A stretch of 6,268 nt of DNA from Planctomycetaceae bacterium. Its GTDB lineage: Bacteria > Planctomycetota > Planctomycetia > Pirellulales > UBA1268. A program made the position numbers and the translations under genes. Positions within the stretch are counted from its first letter, which is position 1; every line of letters starts with the position of its first letter. The notes beneath the pieces were generated by a model. That model saw only the letters and a list, made by a program, of their open reading frames with translations. It was not told the origin of the DNA and did no database searches. The DNA is taken from NCBI GenBank assembly GCA_947453125.1, contig CANGGC010000170.1, positions 1 to 6,268 of the forward strand. Reading direction: 5' to 3'. Positions 1 through 5,810 of the stretch are shown piece after piece.

Positions 1-23
1 ATTTAATCAAGCCACCTACTAAT

Positions 24-1151
24 ATGATCAATTTGTTTACTCCCGTTCGTCGCATCGCATCGAAGGGCAAGAGATTCATTCGGCGCGTCTTGAGTCTTGA
101 AAAACAAGGCACCTCCGACACGCCTACCGTGGAGTCCTTCCACTTTGCCGCACCTGATCAGCAAACTCTTTCTCGGCTTGATGAGATCCCATCCGAAGCG
201 ACACTCGGAGAGAGGCAGTTCCTTTACCAGTATTTCAGCAGCGTATGGGCAGGCGACCACGACGTCATAGAAATTGGTCCATTTCTTGGCGGAACATCCC
301 GCGCAATCGCTCTGGGGATGCTTCGGAATCCCCGCCGCCGGCCTGGCACACGACTGCGGACCTTCGACCGCTTCCAGGACTACTATGACATCCAACGCCT
401 AATGGAATTCCTCAAGCCGATGACCGACAAGGGAGTCATCGACCCGCAGACATTCACTAGCCTCGGCGATCGCGCTGTCTTTCTGGAAGTGTTTCACAAA
501 ATCCATCAATCGCAAGATTACGAAGATTGCCTCCTTCCATCAGATCACGGCGTACCAGACCTTCCGGAGCAAGTAGCGAGTGGGCAATGGATGCAACTTC
601 CAGATGGTTTTGTGACCGACAGCGTCTTTGTTGATGGATGCAAAAGCTGGTACGGAACAAAGTATTTTATGCAACTTATGGCGGGTGTCGTGAAGCCAGG
701 GACGGTTTTTCTCTTCCAGGACTATGCTTGCTACACGTGCTTCTGGCTGCCCGCCTTCATCGGCGCTTTCAGAGACAAGTTCCGACTGATGGGAAACGTG
801 GATTGCACCTACGGATTTCAGCTCCTCGCACCGATTTCAGCGAAAGAAATCGACACGACATTTCCAAGCTCCCCTGAGGAAGCAGGCGCATCACGGCTTC
901 AGCAATGGATTCAGTCCCAGATCGACTCTGCCGAGCGGCGAAGCGATCATTACGGGGTAGTTCGCCACACCATCCATAAGGCAGGGGCGATGGCATACAT
1001 TGGACTTCTCGATGAAGCCAGAAAACTTCTCGAGGCGGCAGTCACGCTTCCGCATAGCGACGAGCATCGCTACATCATCGATCGGGCGTGGGAAATCCCC
1101 ACGTATACGCCGAGGGGAGTCGTACGACTAGGCCGATCCACAGGACGCTAA
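24..1151 (+). CDS. Class I SAM-dependent methyltransferase-like protein, macrocin/sugar O-methyltransferase type
   Basis: This 375-residue protein probably O-methylates a sugar or related small substrate in the cytoplasm, using S-adenosylmethionine. The glycine-rich SAM-binding motif I is at residues 81-99 (VIEIGPFLGGTSRAIALGM). An acidic residue suited to the ribose (TFDRF, D115) follows. The late Rossmann strands are VFVDGCKSWYGTKYFM (201-216) and FLFQDYACY (229-237), which line up with the FVDGDHSY and HDY blocks of the Methyltransf_24/TylF-like family. Here the second Asp and the His of DGDH are Cys-Lys and the His of HDY is Gln, so metal-dependent catalysis may be altered or lost. The basic N-terminus (residues 9-27) could contact a membrane. 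Residues about 317-342 resemble one TPR-like helix pair. The ATG at 24 has no obvious Shine-Dalgarno sequence and the frame is open to the left edge, so the true start could lie outside the window. It is convergent with the next gene. The fold call is good; the substrate is unknown. Confidence 0.75.
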   Translation: MINLFTPVRRIASKGKRFIRRVLSLEKQGTSDTPTVESFHFAAPDQQTLSRLDEIPSEATLGERQFLYQYFSSVWAGDHDVIEIGPFLGGTSRAIALGMLRNPRRRPGTRLRTFDRFQDYYDIQRLMEFLKPMTDKGVIDPQTFTSLGDRAVFLEVFHKIHQSQDYEDCLLPSDHGVPDLPEQVASGQWMQLPDGFVTDSVFVDGCKSWYGTKYFMQLMAGVVKPGTVFLFQDYACYTCFWLPAFIGAFRDKFRLMGNVDCTYGFQLLAPISAKEIDTTFPSSPEEAGASRLQQWIQSQIDSAERRSDHYGVVRHTIHKAGAMAYIGLLDEARKLLEAAVTLPHSDEHRYIIDRAWEIPTYTPRGVVRLGRSTGR

Positions 1152-1254
1152 CGAGGACACACCGGGTACCCATATCCGCTTAATCTTCTTCGTTCCAGTT
1201 ACCGACAAGCGAATCGCGAACGTCTTCGGATCTCCGGGACATTCGAATACACCA

Positions 1255-2280
1255 TCATTTGCTTCGTAGGAAACCTGCTCTCACTCCTCTGGTAATCCTG
1301 TTTCCTGCCCGAATGATTTTGTTCTTCGCTCGTACCGCGACATCGACCACCCGCCCCTTCGTTGACCAGGCGAAAAGATCCATTAATTCCTCGGGACTCC
1401 GCTTGCACTCGCACCCCAATATTGAGCTTGCAAGTTCCTTGTCTACCACACCCTCATGGGGCTGTCGGTGGAAAGAGGCCAGGAACCGAGTTTCCTGATC
1501 GGCGTATCGTTTTGACACATAGTAGGCAGCCAACGAGCGATCGCCCCCAAATCCAGCATCATTCAATAACGTGCCAGCGGACTGTTTGGGCACCGGCCCA
1601 CAGACCGTGAGCTTGGCACCTGTGTGCAACGCATACGGCACGTGGCTCCCCCACGCATTGGTGGTGACATACTCGAACTGCGAAAAGAGCATTTGCATCC
1701 GCAGAAGGGCATTACGGTCTTTGATATCGGCGCCGAGCACCCAGGGAATTCCCCTCTCTTCGAATTGACGGATCCAATACCCATTCGCCAAACAGCCCGA
1801 ATGCACTGATGCCACCACGGTCGAGAAATGACCGCGAATCGACTGGATGAAGTCTGCGTACGCATCCATGACCGTCAGATCCGCGAACCCCATCCCCGGA
1901 AGAGAGTGGTTCGGGACAACGAGAAGCGCCCCAGGCCGCCGTTCCACATCAAGTTTAGGCAGATATATGAATGGCATCCCGATTGCTTCGACCCGCTTGT
2001 ATCCCTGGTTGCGAAGGAGCACTGCCTCGGCTCGCCTGGCCACGAAAACCTTTCCCCACTCCACTCGAGCGTTATAAACATGCGCATAGGGGAACGCGTC
2101 AGGCCCTTCATCCATCCACGGCGGAAAACATCCGTGCTGCCATAACCCTTCGAGCCAAGGTTGGCCTCCATATCCGCAGTAGTTGCGGGCAACACTTATG
2201 GCTCCATAATGGTCGCAGAGATTGTTGTACGGCAACCTAGGATCGATCGTGTCGATCGGCGGAAGTAGAGGGAAACTCAT
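1255..2280 (-). CDS. Uncharacterised protein, possible GT-B-fold transferase of polysaccharide loci
   Basis: I do not recognise a named family. The product is 341 residues, with no signal peptide or membrane segment, so it is probably cytoplasmic. Three traits recall transferases with two Rossmann-like halves. LLRNQGYKRVEAIGMPFIYL (89-108) resembles an N-half strand with a GxP turn. GALLVVPNHSLPGMG (117-131) reads as the start of a second half, with a buried strand and a possible catalytic or binding His. FEYVTTNAWGSHVPYALHTG (202-221), followed by a KLTVCGP strand, resembles the nucleotide-sugar-facing helix seen in capsule and CDP-glycerol-type transferases. The WQHG segment (47-50) is also typical of such loci as I remember them. 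The C-terminus is a basic helix (about 316-340) that could sit on the membrane surface. The ATG at 2280 is preceded by AAGGG six bases upstream, a usable ribosome-binding site. Its base composition is less GC-rich than that of the genes to the right. The CDS is near certain; the function is a guess. Confidence 0.85.
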   Translation of the reverse strand: MSFPLLPPIDTIDPRLPYNNLCDHYGAISVARNYCGYGGQPWLEGLWQHGCFPPWMDEGPDAFPYAHVYNARVEWGKVFVARRAEAVLLRNQGYKRVEAIGMPFIYLPKLDVERRPGALLVVPNHSLPGMGFADLTVMDAYADFIQSIRGHFSTVVASVHSGCLANGYWIRQFEERGIPWVLGADIKDRNALLRMQMLFSQFEYVTTNAWGSHVPYALHTGAKLTVCGPVPKQSAGTLLNDAGFGGDRSLAAYYVSKRYADQETRFLASFHRQPHEGVVDKELASSILGCECKRSPEELMDLFAWSTKGRVVDVAVRAKNKIIRAGNRITRGVRAGFLRSK

Positions 2281-2298
2281 TTTCAGCCCTTATGCCTG

Positions 2299-2337
2299 AC
2301 GAACTCCGGAGCCTTAACCCCATCGCCGCTAGTTCGT
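2299..2337. repeat. Inverted repeat upstream of the leftward transferase-like gene
   Basis: ACGAACT (2299-2305) and AGTTCGT (2331-2337) are perfect 7-bp complements. A further CGG (2307-2309) / CCG (2326-2328) pairing lies inside, separated by a small internal loop. The element lies about 20 to 57 bases before the ATG at 2280, so it could be an operator or a 5' leader hairpin. For transcription of that gene the T-run comes before the stem and not after it, so it is not a terminator. It may be a chance match. Confidence 0.35.
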
Positions 2338-2438
2338 AAAAACCGGCTCACGCTTGGAATAGTCTCGCACCACGCATCACGGCGACACGCTTCATGCCGA
2401 ATCGCTATCGATCACGTGTTTTGGGAATGAACCGATTC

Positions 2439-2461
2439 AACCGACCGCGGGTGCCTCGGTT
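2439..2461. repeat. Short inverted repeat in the divergent promoter region
   Basis: AACCGA (2439-2444) and TCGGTT (2456-2461) are exact 6-bp complements around an 11-base loop. A second direct copy of AACCGA lies at 2430-2435, nine bases earlier. The arrangement could be a protein-binding site. The T-tract at 2486-2492 is too distant to make this an intrinsic terminator. Support is weak. Confidence 0.22.
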
Positions 2462-2590
2462 TCCCAATCCTGCGTTACGGCTTTGTTTTTTTGGTAGCGA
2501 TCAGAATGTCAGAATACCGTTCCTAGGCACAACCAGCGATGGGCGATGAAAAACTGCCGACTCCGTGGCCGTTTCTCCGCGACCGAGCGG

Positions 2591-2596
2591 TATACT
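2591..2596 (+). promoter_or_regulatory. Candidate -10 box for the GT8 gene
   Basis: TATACT matches the sigma-70 -10 consensus at five of six positions and faces the GT8 gene, whose ATG is about 147 bases downstream. I find no good -35 hexamer at 16-18 bases spacing (GCCGTT at 2568-2573 is poor). A small hairpin, TCGGA CGA TCCGA (2610-2622), would lie in the leader if this box is used. The call rests on one hexamer. Confidence 0.28.
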
Positions 2597-2742
2597 CCCA
2601 GTGATTGGCTCGGACGATCCGAAGCGAGGCATATCCCTGTTCAGCCGGCCGGGAACACCTGAACCGTTGGCCCAGGATTGATGCAGACACCGCCCAGCGG
2701 GCCCTTGTCGAAACGCTGGCGTTCCGGGGCACCAACCACACC

Positions 2743-3648
2743 ATGACCGATCCCTTGCACGTCGTCTTCGCCGCCAACCGGGCCTACATCCCGTACGTGT
2801 CGGCCGCGATCACGTCGGTTCGCCACAACCTCGATCCGACCGTGGCCCTCGATGTCACGATCCTCTCCCGAGACCTCGCCCCGGCGGAGATCGGCTGGCC
2901 CAACCGGCGATCCACCGACTCGCTCCGTTGTTTTTCACCCGCAGTCGATCGCTCCGCTCTTCCCATCCGCCCCACCGACCATCTCACCGTCGAGACCTAC
3001 TACCGTCTTTTCCTCGAGACGGCCTTTGACGAGACTGTGAAACGGGTCGTCTACCTCGATGCCGATCTCGTCGTCCTCGGCGACCTGTCGCAACTCGCAG
3101 CGATCGATCTCGGTAGCAAGGCCGTCGGTGCGGCAATCGATCTCCATGTCCGCCGCTGGGGGAACGGGGGCGCTGCACTCTGGGGAAAGGACACCGACGA
3201 CAGACCCTATTTCAATGCCGGCGTCCTCGTCATCGATCTTGATGCTTGGCGAACGCTGCAGGTGCGGCACCGATCGCTCGAGTTTCTCGCCAGCAACCGC
3301 GATCGGATCCTCTTCTGGGATCAGGATGCCCTCAACGCCGTCCTCGCCGGCGATTGGAAGGAACTTGATCCTCGCTGGAACCGGATGACGGACTACTGGG
3401 AAGAGCGGCGGGAGGGGAGGCTCCCGTTTACCCGGGAGACGATCGCCAGCCTGCGTGATCCCTTCATCGTCCACTTCGCCTCGCCGAATAAACCCTGGAA
3501 CGGATACCGCCACCCCGACCGCCGTGTCTTCGACACCTACATCACGATGGCGGGCTTCGGAGGACACCGCATGACGCTCCTCAAGGCCGTCAAACGAAAG
3601 GCCGGGAGTCTCGTGAGGAGTGTGATTTCCCTATTGCCGCACCCCTAA
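2743..3648 (+). CDS. Glycosyltransferase family 8 (LgtC/GspA-like retaining hexosyltransferase)
   Basis: This 301-residue enzyme should transfer a hexose, classically galactose or glucose from a UDP-sugar, onto a lipopolysaccharide or other surface glycan with retention of configuration. All GT8 hallmarks are present. These are a first strand LHVVFAANRAYIPY (5-18), an acceptor/donor-site segment ending in TYYRLFL (85-91), and the metal-binding DxD in VVYLDADLVVLGDL (D106, D108). PYFNAGVLVIDLDAWR (155-170), WDQDALN (192-198) and HFASPNKPW (244-252), the last with the second metal-binding His, follow. The C-terminal tail (about 279-299) is basic and hydrophobic, like the membrane-attachment tail of LgtC. 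The length fits the family. I chose the ATG at 2743 because family homology begins there; no strong Shine-Dalgarno is visible, and the in-frame upstream extension to a TTG at 2605 does not look like protein. It is divergent from the left gene and convergent with GT2, so it is probably transcribed alone. Donor and acceptor cannot be read from the sequence. Confidence 0.93.
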   Translation: MTDPLHVVFAANRAYIPYVSAAITSVRHNLDPTVALDVTILSRDLAPAEIGWPNRRSTDSLRCFSPAVDRSALPIRPTDHLTVETYYRLFLETAFDETVKRVVYLDADLVVLGDLSQLAAIDLGSKAVGAAIDLHVRRWGNGGAALWGKDTDDRPYFNAGVLVIDLDAWRTLQVRHRSLEFLASNRDRILFWDQDALNAVLAGDWKELDPRWNRMTDYWEERREGRLPFTRETIASLRDPFIVHFASPNKPWNGYRHPDRRVFDTYITMAGFGGHRMTLLKAVKRKAGSLVRSVISLLPHP

Positions 3649-3655
3649 GGGAATC
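3624..3655. terminator. Possible hairpin shared by two convergent genes
   Basis: GATTTCCCT (3624-3632) can pair with AGGGAATC (3648-3655) as an 8-bp stem with one bulged T and a 15-base loop. It straddles the GT8 stop codon and falls just before the 3' end of the convergent GT2 gene. No T-tract follows on either strand, so it is at most a weak or factor-assisted terminator. Confidence 0.28.
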
Positions 3656-3676
3656 GAGACACCTCCTGCCTCTGGA

Positions 3677-4483
3677 TCAAGATGGTGTGACGTCACTGAA
3701 GTATTTCGATCGGAACTGGGGCGGCCGCACTCTCGCTGCCACTAATCGAGTCGCGAGCGCGAATCGGTCGTTCGCATCGGCAAAACGTCCAGTGAGCACC
3801 GCCTTGCAACCGGCCATGGCGATGCGCGCGATCAGGGGCCACGACATTTTCTCCTTGAACACGTAGGCCGCGATGGCGACGTAATCATTCCTATCCTTGA
3901 GGCGACTGTACCGACTGTTGCGATAGTCGAGACACCTCCCGCTGACGGCAGCCGTCGCCAAGCCCTCCTCATAGAGCCGTTTGGCGAAGTGCTGGTCCTC
4001 ACACGCGGGGAGGCGTTCGTCAAAGGCGAGCCGCTTGGCGACCGCCGTCTTGTAGAGCGCGCAGGCGTTCCAAAGCCCGTTCACGCCGTTGAAATTGGCC
4101 GATGAGATGAGGACGACGCCAGGCTCGGGCTTCGTGTGCACGATGTAGGCAGCCGCGACACGAGCGTCCTCGAGACACGCCTGCATCTTCGAAACGGCGG
4201 AGGAATCGATGAGCACGGAGTGCGACGAGAGCACAAGGACGAATGGGGCGGTGACGTGCGACAGCCCTTGATTCAGTGACCGGGAATAGTTGAAGGCCCC
4301 TCCGACGTAGGCGTGGCACTCGCACTCCCAAGCCGTCGCGATCGGGAGGGTGTCGTCGGTCGACCCCGAGTCGATGACGATGATCCGCGCGGGCGGAGGA
4401 GCCTGACTCCGCAAGCCGGCAAGGGTGTCGACAAGCGTCGCCGCGGAGTTGTAGGTGCGAACTATGGCGTCGTATGAGAACAT
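3677..4483 (-). CDS. Glycosyltransferase family 2 with non-canonical DxD position
   Basis: This GT-A-fold inverting glycosyltransferase of 268 residues probably adds a sugar, perhaps a deoxyhexose, during assembly of a surface polysaccharide. The N-terminus shows YDAIVRTYNSAATLVDTLAG (4-23) and IIVIDSGSTDDT (34-45), the nucleotide-binding core of the family. GGAFNYSRSLNQGL (61-74) resembles the corresponding block of rhamnosyltransferase-type GT2 enzymes. The usual DxD after the FVLVL strand is SSHS (86-89). The catalytic-base motif is kept as ACEDQHFAKRL (E162, D163). The C-terminal part (about 200-255) is mostly helical, without clear transmembrane segments. I prefer the ATG at 4483 because the first strand follows at once and a GGA lies about seven bases upstream. 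An ATG at 4510 would add nine residues and has no ribosome-binding site. The gene follows the exostosin-like gene on the same strand after a gap of about 140 bp, so cotranscription is plausible. Family is sure; substrate is unknown. Confidence 0.9.
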   Translation of the reverse strand: MFSYDAIVRTYNSAATLVDTLAGLRSQAPPPARIIVIDSGSTDDTLPIATAWECECHAYVGGAFNYSRSLNQGLSHVTAPFVLVLSSHSVLIDSSAVSKMQACLEDARVAAAYIVHTKPEPGVVLISSANFNGVNGLWNACALYKTAVAKRLAFDERLPACEDQHFAKRLYEEGLATAAVSGRCLDYRNSRYSRLKDRNDYVAIAAYVFKEKMSWPLIARIAMAGCKAVLTGRFADANDRFALATRLVAARVRPPQFRSKYFSDVTPS

Positions 4484-4625
4484 CGCACCGTCCCCCGCTT
4501 GAGGAAGCATTGATGAGGCAGAACGGGAATCTCGCCCCGAAGCGGCCTGCGTTGGAAATCCCGATCCAGCCGGAGCGAACGCCTCCGCATCGCAAGGGCG
4601 CTATCTCCTCGCGGGATCCCTACGA

Positions 4626-5753
4626 TTACTCCCGTCGGAGATCGGAGGAGAATATTTTGGGCACCGCCTCGACACGATGAAACACCTCATCGGTAATCGT
4701 GAGCCTGAGCGGCTCGTGGCGGCGGGCTGCCAGACGCTCGGCCACCCGACGGCAGTCGAGATGCTCGTCATGATAGCCGCTCACCGCCAGCCGCATCCGG
4801 GCGATGTCGTCCCGATCCATTGCCAAGGCCCGACCGACTGCCACGTCGAGCGATTCGAGCGTGTCGAATACCAACGCCTCGCGGCCATCGACCAGCGGCG
4901 GCGACAGCCAGTCAGGATAATTCGTCAGCGGGATCGTCCCCACGGCCATCGCCTCAACGAGGTTGTGGCACAACGGCATGATCTGCCCCGGCGGGCAGAG
5001 GAAGAAATCGGCTGAGGCGAGCAATTCGAGCCACGTCTCCGGCGACACTTCCACCCGCGCACTGTCGACCATCACCATCCCCGATGAACACCCCCCGGCG
5101 ATGACCCGATCGAGATCCCCCCGTGACGTGACTTCGATCAAATTGCCCCGCGAACGAAGATGCTCGAGCACCGCCCACCGCGTCTGCTTGCCGAACCGCT
5201 CCCCGAGGTAGTCGACCCGGTCGTAGAGCTTCTTTGTCGTGCTCCCCGCAAACAGGATCCGGATCGGCCGCGGCACCGCGCGGAGCCGCTCGAGGCCCCG
5301 GGGCTCCCCCTGTGAGAGCAACAGCATCGGCGACATCTGGTAGGGAAGATGAAACGCAAGAGGATCGCCCGGGGGCTCCGGCGCCAGGACGTAACGGAGC
5401 GTCCACACGGCGTCAGATCGGCAGTCGACCCGGCCCGGATCGTCGGTCACGACGAGACCGAACCGGGACCAGCCCTGCGGCACGGGGCTCCACACCTGGC
5501 GGGGATACCGGAGCCGCCACCATTGATTCCAGTCGGTCCGACCGAAGTCGGCATGGATCTCCGGCCCCATCAGCCCGAAAAACCGGACGAGATTCGAAGC
5601 GGTGCGATCGTTGATGTCGGCAACGTAGCCGCCGATCCGGACATCCCGCGCCAGATGGAGCAGGATCGACCCCCGCGAGGGAATCGGCCGGAAGGATCGC
5701 GCTACACGCCCGACGGTGGAGAGCCTTGCCAAGGTGCTGGTCCTGAACGCCAC
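4626..5753 (-). CDS. Exostosin-like / GT-B-type glycosyltransferase
   Basis: This 375-residue protein is probably a cytoplasmic sugar transferase for a surface glycan. The strongest evidence is the C-terminal donor-site block. ASADFFLCPPGQIMPLCHNL (246-265) runs into VEAMAVGTIPLTNYPDWL (266-283) and a REALVF strand (291-296). This matches the strand, PxG loop, EAxxxGxIP and D/E layout of exostosin (GT47-like) and related GT-B enzymes. An earlier strand, RPIRILFAGSTTKKLYDRVD (162-181), looks like the start of the second Rossmann half. The N-terminal half (about 28-160) is less recognisable and includes Trp-rich DWNQWWRLRYPRQVW (74-88). The predicted start is GTG at 5753; its upstream bases contain no purine-rich Shine-Dalgarno, and a TTG at codon 8 is an alternative. 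The start follows the pheT stop by 57 bp in the same frame and strand, so readthrough transcription from pheT is possible. Codon use is GC-rich like pheT. The glycosyltransferase call is good; the exact family and sugar are not known. Confidence 0.8.
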   Translation of the reverse strand: MAFRTSTLARLSTVGRVARSFRPIPSRGSILLHLARDVRIGGYVADINDRTASNLVRFFGLMGPEIHADFGRTDWNQWWRLRYPRQVWSPVPQGWSRFGLVVTDDPGRVDCRSDAVWTLRYVLAPEPPGDPLAFHLPYQMSPMLLLSQGEPRGLERLRAVPRPIRILFAGSTTKKLYDRVDYLGERFGKQTRWAVLEHLRSRGNLIEVTSRGDLDRVIAGGCSSGMVMVDSARVEVSPETWLELLASADFFLCPPGQIMPLCHNLVEAMAVGTIPLTNYPDWLSPPLVDGREALVFDTLESLDVAVGRALAMDRDDIARMRLAVSGYHDEHLDCRRVAERLAARRHEPLRLTITDEVFHRVEAVPKIFSSDLRRE

Positions 5754-5810
5754 CGACAGAGAGGAGAGCAGGTGATCCGCGAAACTCGAGCGATCGCCCC
5801 GCCACGACTC

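Larger units (their letters stand above)
2281..2742. other. Divergent intergenic region of 462 bp, no convincing gene
   Basis: This gap separates the start codons of the leftward transferase-like gene and the rightward GT8 gene, so it must hold promoters for both. No reading frame in it gives a protein-like product with a plausible start. A TTG-started 46-codon extension of the GT8 frame from 2605 exists but resembles no glycosyltransferase N-terminus. Visible elements are a 7-bp inverted repeat near the left gene, a 6-bp inverted repeat in the middle, a run of seven T at 2486-2492 and a TATACT box at 2591. I see no tRNA, riboswitch or attachment-site pattern. Confidence 0.6.

Noticed and set aside
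1152..1254. Terminator or small RNA between the convergent methyltransferase and transferase-like genes.
   Set aside because: Only short palindromes (GGGTACCC, ATTCGAAT) and a distant 5-bp pairing are visible, with no stem plus T-run on either strand.
2439..2492. Hairpin followed by a run of seven T, suggesting an intrinsic terminator.
   Set aside because: The stem ends at 2461, about 20 bases before the first T of the tract, and no gene on the + strand ends just upstream.
2605..2742. N-terminal extension of the GT8 gene from a TTG codon.
   Set aside because: The 46 extra residues do not resemble a GT8 N-terminus, signal peptide or membrane segment, and the family's first strand starts right after the ATG at 2743.
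2935..3567. A 210-codon open frame on the minus strand across the GT8 gene.
   Set aside because: It is antisense to a gene with full GT8 motifs, has no recognisable domain, and arises from GC-rich codon structure.
4577..4591. GGAG...CTCC palindrome between the exostosin-like and GT2 genes as a terminator.
   Set aside because: The stem is only four base pairs, with no T-tract after it on either strand.
4020..4595. A 191-codon minus-strand frame overlapping the GT2 gene.
   Set aside because: It is a shifted reading of the GT2 coding strand, Arg/His/Gly-rich with no protein-like hydrophobic pattern; GT2 itself is intact without it.
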